This document shows, piece by piece, positions 7,945-16,003 of a DNA stretch of 64,000 nucleotides. The stretch is taken from assembly GCA_020634375.1 (NCBI GenBank), contig JACKBX010000011.1, forward strand, positions 164,625 to 228,624. The letters run 5' to 3'. Below the pieces are notes generated by a model. The model searched no databases, had not been told where the DNA came from, and saw nothing but the letters and a program-made list of their open reading frames with translations. Source of the stretch: Ardenticatenaceae bacterium (lineage in GTDB: Bacteria > Chloroflexota > Anaerolineae > Promineifilales > Promineifilaceae). The translations under genes were made by a program, and so were the position numbers. The first letter of the stretch is position 1. Each line of letters starts with the position of its first letter.

Positions 7945-9132
7945 TTACGGATTCCAGCCTGCAAGCTGCGCCATCAGCACCCAAAACGCCTTGGCCACAC
8001 GAATCTTGCCTACAGAGACATTGCCTAAATGCCCGCCGTCCACCTCTGTGGTGTAATGCGGGCAAATCGCCGGGGTATCCAGCCCGTCATTCGGGTAATT
8101 CTCGGATGTGTTGCCGTTGTCATAGGACACGCCATCGCGGTTGTCGTAGCAGGGGTTGCCAAAGGGATCGTAAGCAAGAATGTCGGCCACATCGAATAGG
8201 GGCTTGCCGTTGGTCAGCGCATACTGCCGCATTTGCTCGTTGAATGTCTCGGAAACGGCCGTGCCAATCCCCCGCGATAAACTCGTTGTCCAATAGATGA
8301 ATGTCTTATCTGCGTACTGTGCTTCAAACGCTTCCAAATCATAGACATCCAATAAGTTCGCATTATTTGAAAAGAATCCACCCGGCACATCAGCAATGGT
8401 CGAGGTGTTATCTACAGACAGGTAACTAAATTGAAAAGAGAGAACCTGGTATTGCGTCATCATGGGAGTGACCACTTCCATGAAGCACCCGACCTTGTCA
8501 TACCACTCGCTGCAAACTGTGTCTGGCCAAAATTGAAAGTCCCAATTGTCGCGGTTATACCCACCGGGGTGGAACCAATCCACCTCGCTTGGCGGAGAGG
8601 AATAAGTTGGGTCCACGTGAATGTAACGTTTGCACGAACTGGGCGCGTCTTCGTCAGATTCATAGCCCAGGCAAGTAAGCCCATCATTGATATTTCCGCC
8701 CACAGAGCGATCCATAAAAAACATCTGTGTGTTGGTGGCAGCCTGCAAATATTCTTCCGGTATCTGTTCAAACAAGGCCACTGATGTATGGTCTACGACA
8801 ATGCTGCCTGCCAGGCGGGTAGCCGTTGGGGATGGTGTAGGCGTAGGTGTATTTGTAGGGACAACAGGTGTATGAGTCGGTGTAGAGGTAGGCGTGGGTG
8901 TATTTGTAGGAACAACAGGTGTATGAGTCGGTGTAGAGGTAGGCGTCATGGTGGCGGTAGGCATAGCTGGAGGAGCAATAACGAGAGGTAAGTAGTTCGC
9001 ACCATTGGTAACAGTTTGCGGGGAACGGGCCGCACGAGCAAACAAGAGATGGTTGGCTGTCAAACTGGATAAGACCATGAACAATGCAGCAAGTACCAAA
9101 CCTAGCATGATCACGCTGATTTTTTTATGCAT
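7945..9132 (-). CDS. Secreted SGNH-hydrolase-like protein, copy 1
   Basis: 395 residues with a signal peptide (about 1-33, cleaved after FARA), then a Thr/Pro linker expanded by two copies of a block containing THTPVVPTNTPTP. The body is about 280 residues. It has a DRSVGGNI block resembling the catalytic-Ser block of SGNH-like proteins (often HQSVGGNI) and a C-terminal VDGGHLG block where an Asp/His pair would sit. On this basis a distant SGNH esterase-like fold is inferred, not proven. Four conserved Cys suggest an extracytoplasmic fold. Nearly identical to the gene at 9341 and related to the lipoprotein at 27736. Confidence 0.6.
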   Translation of the reverse strand: MHKKISVIMLGLVLAALFMVLSSLTANHLLFARAARSPQTVTNGANYLPLVIAPPAMPTATMTPTSTPTHTPVVPTNTPTPTSTPTHTPVVPTNTPTPTPSPTATRLAGSIVVDHTSVALFEQIPEEYLQAATNTQMFFMDRSVGGNINDGLTCLGYESDEDAPSSCKRYIHVDPTYSSPPSEVDWFHPGGYNRDNWDFQFWPDTVCSEWYDKVGCFMEVVTPMMTQYQVLSFQFSYLSVDNTSTIADVPGGFFSNNANLLDVYDLEAFEAQYADKTFIYWTTSLSRGIGTAVSETFNEQMRQYALTNGKPLFDVADILAYDPFGNPCYDNRDGVSYDNGNTSENYPNDGLDTPAICPHYTTEVDGGHLGNVSVGKIRVAKAFWVLMAQLAGWNP

Positions 9133-9189
9133 TTTTGATTACACCTCAGAAAATTTGTTATTGAATTGCGAATCGGAATGTGCCAAACG

Positions 9190-9290
9190 GCCGTTACCCA
9201 CACTGTGGCGCTTGCGGTTGGATATTGGGTTTAGCGAGGAGGCACATAGGACATAACAGTAGAATAGAAACGGCCGTGCTCCTCACCCCA
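9190..9290 (+). pseudogene. Decayed fragments of glpD 3' end and lipoprotein 3' end
   Basis: Bases around 9190-9240 resemble the last about 50 bases of glpD (shared words TGGCGCTTG, TATTGGGTTT), now interrupted by a stop. Bases around 9268-9290 resemble the end of the propeller lipoprotein (GAAACGGCCGTGCTCC). With the 7758-7895 piece this points to past duplication of the whole block. Similarity is by eye. Confidence 0.45.
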
Positions 9291-9340
9291 TGATTTTAAG
9301 TAGCAATGGGGTGGCAGTGTACCGCCACCCACACACCCTT

Positions 9341-10411
9341 CTACGGAACCCAGCCTGCAAGCTGTGCCATCAGCACCCAAAACGCCTTGGCCACACGAAT
9401 CTTGCCTACAGAGACATTGCCCAAATGCCCGCCGTCTACCTCTGTGGTGTAATGCGGGCAAATCGCTGGAATATTTAGCCCATCATCGGGGTAATTCTCG
9501 GATGTGTTGCCGTTGTCATACAACACGCCATCGCGGTTGTCGTAGCAGGGGTTGCCAAAGGGATCGTAAGCAAGAATGTCGGCCACATCGAATAGGGGCT
9601 TGCCGTTGGTCAGCGCATACTGCCGCATTTGCTCGTTGAATGTCTCGGAAACGGCCGTGCCAATCCCCCGCGATAAACTCGTTGTCCAATAGATGAATGT
9701 CTTATCTGCGTACTGTGCTTCAAACGCTTCCAAATCATAGACATCCAATAAGTTCGCATTATTTGAAAAGAATCCACCCGGCACATCAGCAATGGTCGAG
9801 GTGTTATCTACAGACAGGTAACTAAATTGAAAAGAGAGAACCTGGTATTGCGTCATCATGGGAGTGACCACTTCCATGAAGCACCCGACCTTGTCATACC
9901 ACTCGCTGCAAACTGTGTCTGGCCAAAATTGAAAGTCCCAATTGTCGCGGTTATACCCACCGGGGTGGAACCAATCCACCTCGCTTGGCGGAGAGGAATA
10001 AGTTGGGTCCACGTGAATGTAACGTTTGCACGAACTGGGCGCGAGTTCGTCAGATTCATAGCCCAGGCAAGTAAGCCCATCATTGATATTCCCGCCTACA
10101 GAGCGATCCATAAAAAACATCTGTGTGTTGGCAGCAGCCTGCAAATATTCTTCCGGTATCTGTTCAAACAAGGCCACTGATGTATGGTCTACGACAATGC
10201 TGCCTGCCGGGCGGGTCGGTGTCGGGGATGGTGTGGGAGTAGCCGGAGGAGCCATAACAATAGGTAAGTAGTTCGCGCTGTCATCGGTAATAGCTTGTGG
10301 GGAACGGGCCGCACGAGCAAACAAGAGATGATTAGCTGTCAAACTGGATAAGACTATGAACAATGCAGCAAGGACCAGACCTAGCATGATCACACTGATT
10401 TTTTTATGCAT
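9341..10411 (-). CDS. Secreted SGNH-hydrolase-like protein, copy 2
   Basis: 356 residues, a tandem duplicate of the gene ending at 9132 (offset 1396 bp). Signal peptide and body are almost identical, with only a few substitutions visible (for example VSYDN versus VLYDN near the C-terminus). The Thr/Pro linker is short (about 12 residues) because it lacks the repeated block. The upstream sequences of both copies are also nearly identical (TTTTTGATTACACCTCAGAA on the plus strand), so the promoter was duplicated too. A hairpin at about 9308-9330 follows the stop. Same inferred esterase-like fold. Confidence 0.6.
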   Translation of the reverse strand: MHKKISVIMLGLVLAALFIVLSSLTANHLLFARAARSPQAITDDSANYLPIVMAPPATPTPSPTPTRPAGSIVVDHTSVALFEQIPEEYLQAAANTQMFFMDRSVGGNINDGLTCLGYESDELAPSSCKRYIHVDPTYSSPPSEVDWFHPGGYNRDNWDFQFWPDTVCSEWYDKVGCFMEVVTPMMTQYQVLSFQFSYLSVDNTSTIADVPGGFFSNNANLLDVYDLEAFEAQYADKTFIYWTTSLSRGIGTAVSETFNEQMRQYALTNGKPLFDVADILAYDPFGNPCYDNRDGVLYDNGNTSENYPDDGLNIPAICPHYTTEVDGGHLGNVSVGKIRVAKAFWVLMAQLAGWVP

Positions 10412-10541
10412 TTTTGATTACACCTCAGAAAATTTGTTGTTGAATTGCGAATCGGGGTGCATTGAACGGCCGTTAGCTTATAAGAGCCTGCGCTAAAAAT
10501 CAAGTTTTGTCACCCAATTTCCCACAAATACTCTTGGTTGC

Positions 10542-10570
10542 TTCACAAATCTTTTCTTTTCTGTTATACT
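10542..10570 (+). promoter_or_regulatory. Promoter of dnaN
   Basis: TTCACA (10542-10547), a 17-bp spacer and TATACT (10565-10570) make a good sigma70-type promoter. The leader would be about 78 nt before the dnaN start. Confidence 0.6.
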
Positions 10571-10654
10571 ACCCTCATCATCACATGCGGGATACTACAA
10601 CAAAACTTTCAGGGAGTGGTTCCGCTTTCACAAACGATTTCAGGGAGAAGAATA

Positions 10655-11788
10655 ATGAAGGTTTCATGCTTACAAGAGAATCTCGCCAAAGGGCTGAGCA
10701 TTGTGAGTCGTGCTGTAAGCACACGCTCCACCCTACCTGTATTGGGAAATGTGCTGTTGGCAACCGATAACGGCCGTCTCAAACTATCTGCCACCAACCT
10801 TGAAATCGTCATCACCTGCTGGATTGGCGCCAAAGTTGAAAGCGAAGGCTCCATCACCATTCCCGCCCGCACCTTCAACGACCTGGTGAGCACCCTGCCC
10901 CAAGACCGCGTGGATTTGGTACTAAATGAAACCACACAAACCCTGCATGTCTCCTGCTTACGCACACAGGCCAACATCAAGGGCATTGATGCCCAAGAAT
11001 TTCCGCTCGTTCCCGAACCAGACAACGAACACCGCATCCGCGTAGAGGCTGACGTATTCAAGCAAATGATCAACCAGGTAGCCTTTGCCGCCGCACTAGA
11101 CGATGCCCGTCCCACCCTCACTGGTGTCTCAGCCACTTTTGAAGGCAGCCAAATCACCATGGCCGCTACCGATGGCTTCCGCCTTTCCTTACGCTCCGCG
11201 CATATCCCCAGCCTGGTAGAAGAACCCTTCTCCGCCATCATTCCCGCGCGGGCATTAATGGAGGTGGCTCGTGTCACCGCCGACGACGCCGAAGCCGTCT
11301 ACATCTCCCTACCCAGCGGGCGTAACCAGATTATCTTTGATATGGACAGCGTGCTGCTGGTGTCACAGCTTATTGATGGCAATTTCCCAGATTACACACC
11401 CATCATCCCCAAGAAACGCAACACACGTACAACTATGAGTACGGCCGATTTTCGCAAAGCATGCAAAACAGCCGATATTTTCGCCCGCGAATCCAGCCAT
11501 ACCGCCCGCGTCTCAATTGAACCCGGCGATGAAATCACCCCATCTTACGCCACCATTGCCGCTACCAGCGCAGAGACCGGTGACAATGTGGCCCAAATTG
11601 ACGCCAATGTCGACGGCGATCCCGTAGAAATTGCCTTCAACGTCAAATACATGACGGATGTGCTTAATGTGATTGACACACCTCAAGTGGCTTTAGAAAC
11701 TACCAGCGCAATGGAACCGGGCGTCATCAAACCCGTAGGTGATAACGATTTTGTGCATATCATTATGCCTATGCACTTTGGCCGATAA
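10655..11788 (+). CDS. dnaN: DNA polymerase III beta subunit (sliding clamp)
   Basis: 377 residues, the normal clamp length. The start is ATG 10655 (MKVSCLQENLAKGL) with GGGAGAAG upstream; the frame is open another 39 codons but that stretch covers the promoter. Three clamp domains are recognisable, with LPVLGNVLL, ATDGFRLS and LIDGNFPDY, and the expected C-terminal IIMPMHF. The ring-shaped dimer tethers the replicase to DNA. No dnaA, recF or gyrB flanks it, so the classical oriC operon is broken here. A perfect 23-bp inverted repeat ends the unit. Confidence 0.95.
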   Translation: MKVSCLQENLAKGLSIVSRAVSTRSTLPVLGNVLLATDNGRLKLSATNLEIVITCWIGAKVESEGSITIPARTFNDLVSTLPQDRVDLVLNETTQTLHVSCLRTQANIKGIDAQEFPLVPEPDNEHRIRVEADVFKQMINQVAFAAALDDARPTLTGVSATFEGSQITMAATDGFRLSLRSAHIPSLVEEPFSAIIPARALMEVARVTADDAEAVYISLPSGRNQIIFDMDSVLLVSQLIDGNFPDYTPIIPKKRNTRTTMSTADFRKACKTADIFARESSHTARVSIEPGDEITPSYATIAATSAETGDNVAQIDANVDGDPVEIAFNVKYMTDVLNVIDTPQVALETTSAMEPGVIKPVGDNDFVHIIMPMHFGR

Positions 11789-11790
11789 GA

Positions 11791-11843
11791 AAGTGTCAGG
11801 TGCTTAAGTGTCAAGTGATCTGACACTTAAGCACCTGACACTT
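11791..11843. terminator. Perfect 23-bp inverted repeat between convergent dnaN and chlD
   Basis: Arm 11791-11813 (AAGTGTCAGGTGCTTAAGTG...) is exactly complementary to 11821-11843 with a 7-nt loop. Both arms are built of 7-mers (AAGTGTC, AGGTGCT type). It can act as a terminator for both strands. Confidence 0.8.
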
Positions 11844-11848
11844 GACAC

Positions 11849-12808
11849 CTATTCCAACTCATCCAACACAGTTCGATACAACACATCTGCACGGATGTCC
11901 TCTAGTGAATGACAGGGGGCATCCAATTTTTCTGCCAGAATGCGGGCCAAGCCCTGGTCAAAGGCGGGGTGTTCCATGTTGATGACGACGGAGCGCACGG
12001 CCGTTTCCCGAATCAAGCCGGCAATGCGATGCGCTTCTTCCTGTGGCGGCAAATCACTGAGGCTGACGTTCCCCGCGCCATCCGTCAGCAAAATCATCAT
12101 CGGCTGCACATCCGGGTGCGTAAAATGCTCCTGGCGAAACACCTCATACGCCAGCATCAGCCCCGCCGAAAGCGGCGTCTTGCCGCCAACAGCAATATCC
12201 GCCAACTTGTGTTTGGCTAACTGCGCCGAATTCGTGGGCGGCAGCACCAAATGCGCATCGTTTTTATTGAAGACAATCAACCCCACGCGGTCACGCCGCT
12301 GATAGGCATCCGTCAGCAAAGACATGATCGCCGTCTTTGTGGCCTCCATGCGCTCGGCCACAGCCATACTCCAACTGGCATCCACCACAAACAAAATGAG
12401 ATTGGCCGTGCGGCGCACGCGCACTTTCTCGCGTAAATCTTGCTTTTCCAGCGCCAGGGCTAGTTTGGAACGGTCACGGTGGATTTGATGAGGGGCGGCA
12501 GCCCGCAATGTGGCGTCAAAAGCCAGATCGGTGATTTTTTTGTCGCGGGGCAAACGCGCCTGAATGTAACGGCCGCGTTTGCGTTCCGTGCGGGTGCGCG
12601 AGCGGCGGCCCGCCTGCTTGCGCGTCAGGCGGTCTAGCTGCGTATCCAGACGGCGCGGCGAAAACTCCTGCCCGCTCTTGATCTTCTGCCCGCCTTCCCA
12701 CCAATGCCCTTCTTGTGGGGTTTGGGGCACAGTCTGTACACTCGCTTCTGTTGGGGCCACTTCTGGCCCTTCTTCTTCAATTTCTTCTGAATCTAGGGCT
12801 TTTTTTTT
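11849..12808 (-). CDS. chlD: VWA (ChlD-like) part of the chelatase, reached by -1 frameshift
   Basis: After the A9 slippery run the -1 frame reads an acidic linker (ALDSEEIEEEG...), then an Arg-rich segment and a von Willebrand A domain with a MIDAS motif (DASWSM, about 120 residues further on) and TDGAGN. VWA subunits couple the AAA+ ring to the chelatase. If translated alone it would need GTG 12760, which has no convincing ribosome site, so frameshifting or a sequencing error in the homopolymer is likelier than an independent gene. Total reading frame 11849-13896 is exactly divisible by three after a -1 shift. Confidence 0.75.
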   Translation of the reverse strand, partial: KKKALDSEEIEEEGPEVAPTEASVQTVPQTPQEGHWWEGGQKIKSGQEFSPRRLDTQLDRLTRKQAGRRSRTRTERKRGRYIQARLPRDKKITDLAFDATLRAAAPHQIHRDRSKLALALEKQDLREKVRVRRTANLILFVVDASWSMAVAERMEATKTAIMSLLTDAYQRRDRVGLIVFNKNDAHLVLPPTNSAQLAKHKLADIAVGGKTPLSAGLMLAYEVFRQEHFTHPDVQPMMILLTDGAGNVSLSDLPPQEEAHRIAGLIRETAVRSVVINMEHPAFDQGLARILAEKLDAPCHSLEDIRADVLYRTVLDELE

Positions 12809-13896
12809 ACGGAGCTTTCGCTTTCCACCTGATCGGTTGGTTCGCCCATCTCGCTGGCATCCATGTCTTGCTGCACGTCGGCCAGGCGATCTTCTAAATC
12901 ACCGGAAGCAATGCCCGTGTCCTGGAACGGCCGTCCCTTGATACGATGCGGCAAAGCCAACTCCGCCGCCAGCACAATATCCCGGTCTGTGATGCGGTCG
13001 CGGCCTTGCAGCGCGGCGTGTGCCTGCGCTCCGCGCAAAATCACCAGGTCAGCGCGATGGCCGTCCACATTCAACGAAGCCGTCAACCCGGCAATCGAAA
13101 CCAAATCACGCCGCGAATAGGAAACGCTGTTCACCATCTCGCGGGCGTGCGAAATTTGGTTGGAAAGCAGCTTTTCCTGCTCAGCCCATTGAGCGCGGAA
13201 CCCATTAGGATCAATCTCAAAGCCAATACGCCGCTCCATAATCTCCACGCGCTGCCGCGTATCGCTAATTCCGGAAATGTTCACCGAAAAGGCAAAGCGG
13301 TCTAGCAACTGCGGGCGCAAATCCCCTTCTTCCGGGTTCATCGTGCCCACAAGGATGAATTTGGCCGGATGCACAAAGCTAATGCCCTCGCGCTCTACCA
13401 CGTTAATGCCCATCGCCGCCGAATCTAGCAGCAGGTCAACCACATGGTCGTCGAGCAAATTCACCTCATCCACGTACAGCAGCCCACGATTTGCCGAAGC
13501 TAGAATGCCAGATTCAAAGTGCTTTTCGCCGCGCTGAATCGCTTTTTCAATGTCCAACGTGCCCACCACGCGGTCTTCGGTAGCGCTGACAGGCAAGTCT
13601 ACGAAGGGGGTGCGGCGTATGACAGCATCCGGTTTATTGTCGGAGTGACGGGCGCGGCAGTCATCGCACCACGCATCTGGGCGCTGCGGGTCGCAGCCAA
13701 AACGGCAGTCGGAGACGACCTCGATATCAGGCAGCAGCGCGGCCAAAGCGCGGGCCGCAGTGGATTTGGCTGTTCCTCTTTCACCGCGTATGAGCACGCC
13801 GCCAATTTGTGGGTTGACGGCATTTAAGATAAGCGCACGCTTCATGCGTTCTTGTCCAACGATGGCGGTAAAAGGAAATGCTACTCGACGGGCCAT
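12793..13896 (-). CDS. chlD: Magnesium/cobalt chelatase AAA+ ATPase subunit (ChlI-like), zero-frame product of chlD
   Basis: 367 residues. AAA+ ATPase of the ChlI/BchI family: Walker A RGERGTAKST (about 37-46), Walker B LLYVDEVNLL, sensor-like VGTMNPEEG and arginine finger region LLDRFAF. A Cys-containing insertion (CRFGCDPQRPDAWCDDC) fits the subgroup found in chlI/chlD fusions. The zero frame stops right after an A9 run (VKKKP*). A -1 shift on that run continues without interruption into the VWA part, giving a 682-residue protein, the usual length of the fused chelatase. ATG 13896 has GGAGTG upstream. It powers metal insertion into a tetrapyrrole; the large CobN/ChlH partner is not in the window. 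Confidence 0.85.
   Translation of the reverse strand: MARRVAFPFTAIVGQERMKRALILNAVNPQIGGVLIRGERGTAKSTAARALAALLPDIEVVSDCRFGCDPQRPDAWCDDCRARHSDNKPDAVIRRTPFVDLPVSATEDRVVGTLDIEKAIQRGEKHFESGILASANRGLLYVDEVNLLDDHVVDLLLDSAAMGINVVEREGISFVHPAKFILVGTMNPEEGDLRPQLLDRFAFSVNISGISDTRQRVEIMERRIGFEIDPNGFRAQWAEQEKLLSNQISHAREMVNSVSYSRRDLVSIAGLTASLNVDGHRADLVILRGAQAHAALQGRDRITDRDIVLAAELALPHRIKGRPFQDTGIASGDLEDRLADVQQDMDASEMGEPTDQVESESSVKKKP
12800..12808 (-). other. A9 slippery site for -1 frameshift
   Basis: The coding strand reads GTA AAA AAA AAG CCC TAG; slipping back one base gives AAA GCC CTA and removes the stop. A AAA AAG is a classic bacterial slippery heptamer. Confidence 0.7.
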
Positions 13897-14108
13897 TTTT
13901 CACTCCGATAGTATTAGTGTCTGGCAATGCCAGCAATTAAGCAGAAAAGATTATACTGCATGGCTTGACGCGAGCAACCGCTGCTTAACACAGGGTTAAG
14001 GCTGGATGTGAAGGTCGTCGGGAACGGCCGTTTCCCATACAATTCTTAAGCATTTCAGCTAATCAGCTTGTCAGCCGGTCAGCTAATCAACTACTCATAG
14101 AGGTACTC

Positions 14109-14885
14109 ATGCGCGACAAATTTCTCGTCTTTGCCCATCGTGGGGGCAGCGGCCGTTGGCCGGAAAACACCATGCACGCCTATCAGCAATCGGCGGCATT
14201 AGGTGTAGATGCCCTCGAGCTCGACATTCACAGCACCGCCGATGGCGAGCTTGTCGTCATCCACGATCCATTTGTGGAGCGGGTGACGGATGGCAAAGGA
14301 GCCGTACACAGCTTTACTCTGGCCGACCTGCGCCAATTGGACGCCGGTTATTGGTGGAGCGATGATGGCGGGCAAACCTATCCCTTTCGCAGCCAGGGGT
14401 TAACCATCCCTACCCTGGCGGAAGTGTTTGAAACCTTTCCCCATTTGTGGATTAACATCGACATCAAACAACATGACCCGCCTATCGTTGAGCCGTTTGT
14501 GGCGCTGATTCGCGCTCATAACATGGCCCACAAGGTTTGCGTTGGCTCCTTCCACACAGACACGGTGCGCCAGTTCCGCGCAGCGTGCCCAGAGGCAGCA
14601 ACGGCCGCATCCCTGCCAGAAGTGTGGCAGTTGTTGGTATTGAGCAAGTTAGGATTGGGGGCGTTGTTCCAAGGGGAAGCAACGGCCGTACAAATTCCAG
14701 AAGTAGATAGTCGGCTGCGCATCATCACCCCTGCTTTTGTGGAGGCAGCACATCAGGCAGGAACGGCCGTACACGTCTGGACAGTAGACGATGTGGCCGG
14801 AATGCGGCGACTCATCAACATGGGCGTAGATGGTTTGATGACCGACTACCCCGACATCCTATTAAAATTGCTGGGGAGGTTATGA
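14109..14885 (+). CDS. Glycerophosphodiester phosphodiesterase
   Basis: 258 residues, cytoplasmic (no signal peptide), ATG 14109 after AGAGG. GDPD TIM-barrel motifs are all present: HRGG (about 10-13), PENT, ALELDIHSTADGELVVIHD with the metal-binding E/D and catalytic His, and NIDIKQ further on, ending with VHVWTVDD and MGVDGLMTDYPD. It releases glycerol-3-phosphate from deacylated phospholipids, which would feed GlpD. Overlaps the next gene by 4 bases (ATGA), so the two are translationally coupled. Confidence 0.92.
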   Translation: MRDKFLVFAHRGGSGRWPENTMHAYQQSAALGVDALELDIHSTADGELVVIHDPFVERVTDGKGAVHSFTLADLRQLDAGYWWSDDGGQTYPFRSQGLTIPTLAEVFETFPHLWINIDIKQHDPPIVEPFVALIRAHNMAHKVCVGSFHTDTVRQFRAACPEAATAASLPEVWQLLVLSKLGLGALFQGEATAVQIPEVDSRLRIITPAFVEAAHQAGTAVHVWTVDDVAGMRRLINMGVDGLMTDYPDILLKLLGRL

Positions 14886-15322
14886 TGCGTCAGCGCGTAA
14901 CGTTGATTTTTCTGCGTGGCGAAGAGATGCTGCTGCTGTATCGCAACAAGCACGGTCATATCTATTACGTCACGCCCGGCGGCGGCGTAGAGCCAGGAGA
15001 AACCATTGTGCAGGCGGCCATGCGCGAAGGCAAAGAAGAAACCAGCCTGGACTTTACGCTGGGGCCATTATTGTGGGAACGCGAATTCGATTTGGGTTAT
15101 GAGACCGCTTTCCTGATTACCGATTTTTCGGGGAGGTTGGCCCTGGGTGGGCCAGAGCAAGAAGCGCATTCGCCGCAAAATATTTACCGGCTAGAATGGC
15201 ATCCCCTGGCGCAGGTGAATGACTTGTTACATTATCCCGGCCCGGTGGATGTGGATGCGATTTTGTGGTCTGCAAATGGGGTGGGAAACAAAAAACAAGA
15301 AACAAAAAACGGAAAACGCTAA
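14882..15322 (+). CDS. Nudix hydrolase
   Basis: 146 residues. The Nudix box GGGVEPGETIVQAAMREGKEET (about 34-55) keeps the metal-binding REGKEE core. ATG 14882 overlaps the stop of the phosphodiesterase; a second ATG follows immediately. The substrate is a nucleoside diphosphate derivative that cannot be specified. The last residues (KKQETKNGKR) come from an AT-rich repeat-like tail and are probably not structural. Confidence 0.88.
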   Translation: MMRQRVTLIFLRGEEMLLLYRNKHGHIYYVTPGGGVEPGETIVQAAMREGKEETSLDFTLGPLLWEREFDLGYETAFLITDFSGRLALGGPEQEAHSPQNIYRLEWHPLAQVNDLLHYPGPVDVDAILWSANGVGNKKQETKNGKR

Positions 15323-15993
15323 CGGCTCATTGCTAATTGATAGAGCTTGCGCCCTCCGGCATGACTGAGCCACAGTGTATCTCCGGCCCAGGCCACGCCC
15401 ATTGGCATGAAGGTCAGTGGATAACGGGCAATTTCCGCGCCGTCCGCCGGATCAATTTGCAGCAAGGCAAAATGCTGCTCATCACCTACCCAGTCAAAAC
15501 CCTGATAAATGGGATCGAACTGCATGGGGTAAGCCAGTCCCAGCCATAAATAGCCATTGTGGAAATCGAGGTCGCCTGCGGCAACGGGCGCGGGCAGCGT
15601 GCGCAAAATGGCGCTGTCTGCGGGATTGACGGCTAGCAGCTTGCCAAATTGCTGCGAAACAGCCCAAAGGTGGTCATTCTCCCAAGCCACGCCGGAAATC
15701 CAGCCTTCGTTGTCCAAATGAACGGTATGGTCAAAGTCGTTGGTGGCAGGGTTGACTTGCCGTATCCAACCGGCGTCGTGTAGGGACTGCCAGAGTGTAC
15801 GGCCGTCCCAGGCCAGCCCGCTCAAGTTACCAGGGCACAAGATGCTGCGCTGCACCTGCATGGTCTGCGGGTCTAGCTGGTAGATGGAGCCTGTCGTGTA
15901 ATCGGCATTCCATAGGAAACGGCCGTCCCAGGCCAACCCCGCAGGGCCACGTCCCGGCGCATCATATGCAGCAAGTATCGTTAATTCAGCCAT
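15319..15993 (-). CDS. Cytoplasmic beta-propeller protein (glutamine-cyclotransferase/SMP-30-like)
   Basis: 224 residues from ATG 15993, which has GAGGAA six bases upstream; a longer frame would overlap the neighbour. Repeats of the type GLAWDGRFLWNADYTTGSIYQLDP, LAWDGRTLWQS and VAWENDHLWAVS mark four or five propeller blades, each with an LW.. strand. No signal peptide. Likely ligand binding or enzyme of unknown substrate. Downstream of the alpha/beta hydrolase-like gene, 10 bp apart. Confidence 0.65.
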   Translation of the reverse strand: MAELTILAAYDAPGRGPAGLAWDGRFLWNADYTTGSIYQLDPQTMQVQRSILCPGNLSGLAWDGRTLWQSLHDAGWIRQVNPATNDFDHTVHLDNEGWISGVAWENDHLWAVSQQFGKLLAVNPADSAILRTLPAPVAAGDLDFHNGYLWLGLAYPMQFDPIYQGFDWVGDEQHFALLQIDPADGAEIARYPLTFMPMGVAWAGDTLWLSHAGGRKLYQLAMSR

Positions 15994-16003
15994 GAACGAT
16001 TCC

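Noticed and set aside
7945..10411. Tandem near-identical genes as an insertion-sequence pair
   Set aside because: The proteins have signal peptides and no transposase motifs; no terminal inverted repeats or target duplications seen.
10412..10654. Replication origin next to dnaN
   Set aside because: No DnaA-box cluster (TTATCCACA-like) or dnaA gene; only a promoter is visible.
12760..12760. GTG as independent start of a separate VWA gene
   Set aside because: No convincing ribosome site, and the frame joins the AAA+ gene exactly through a -1 slip on A9.
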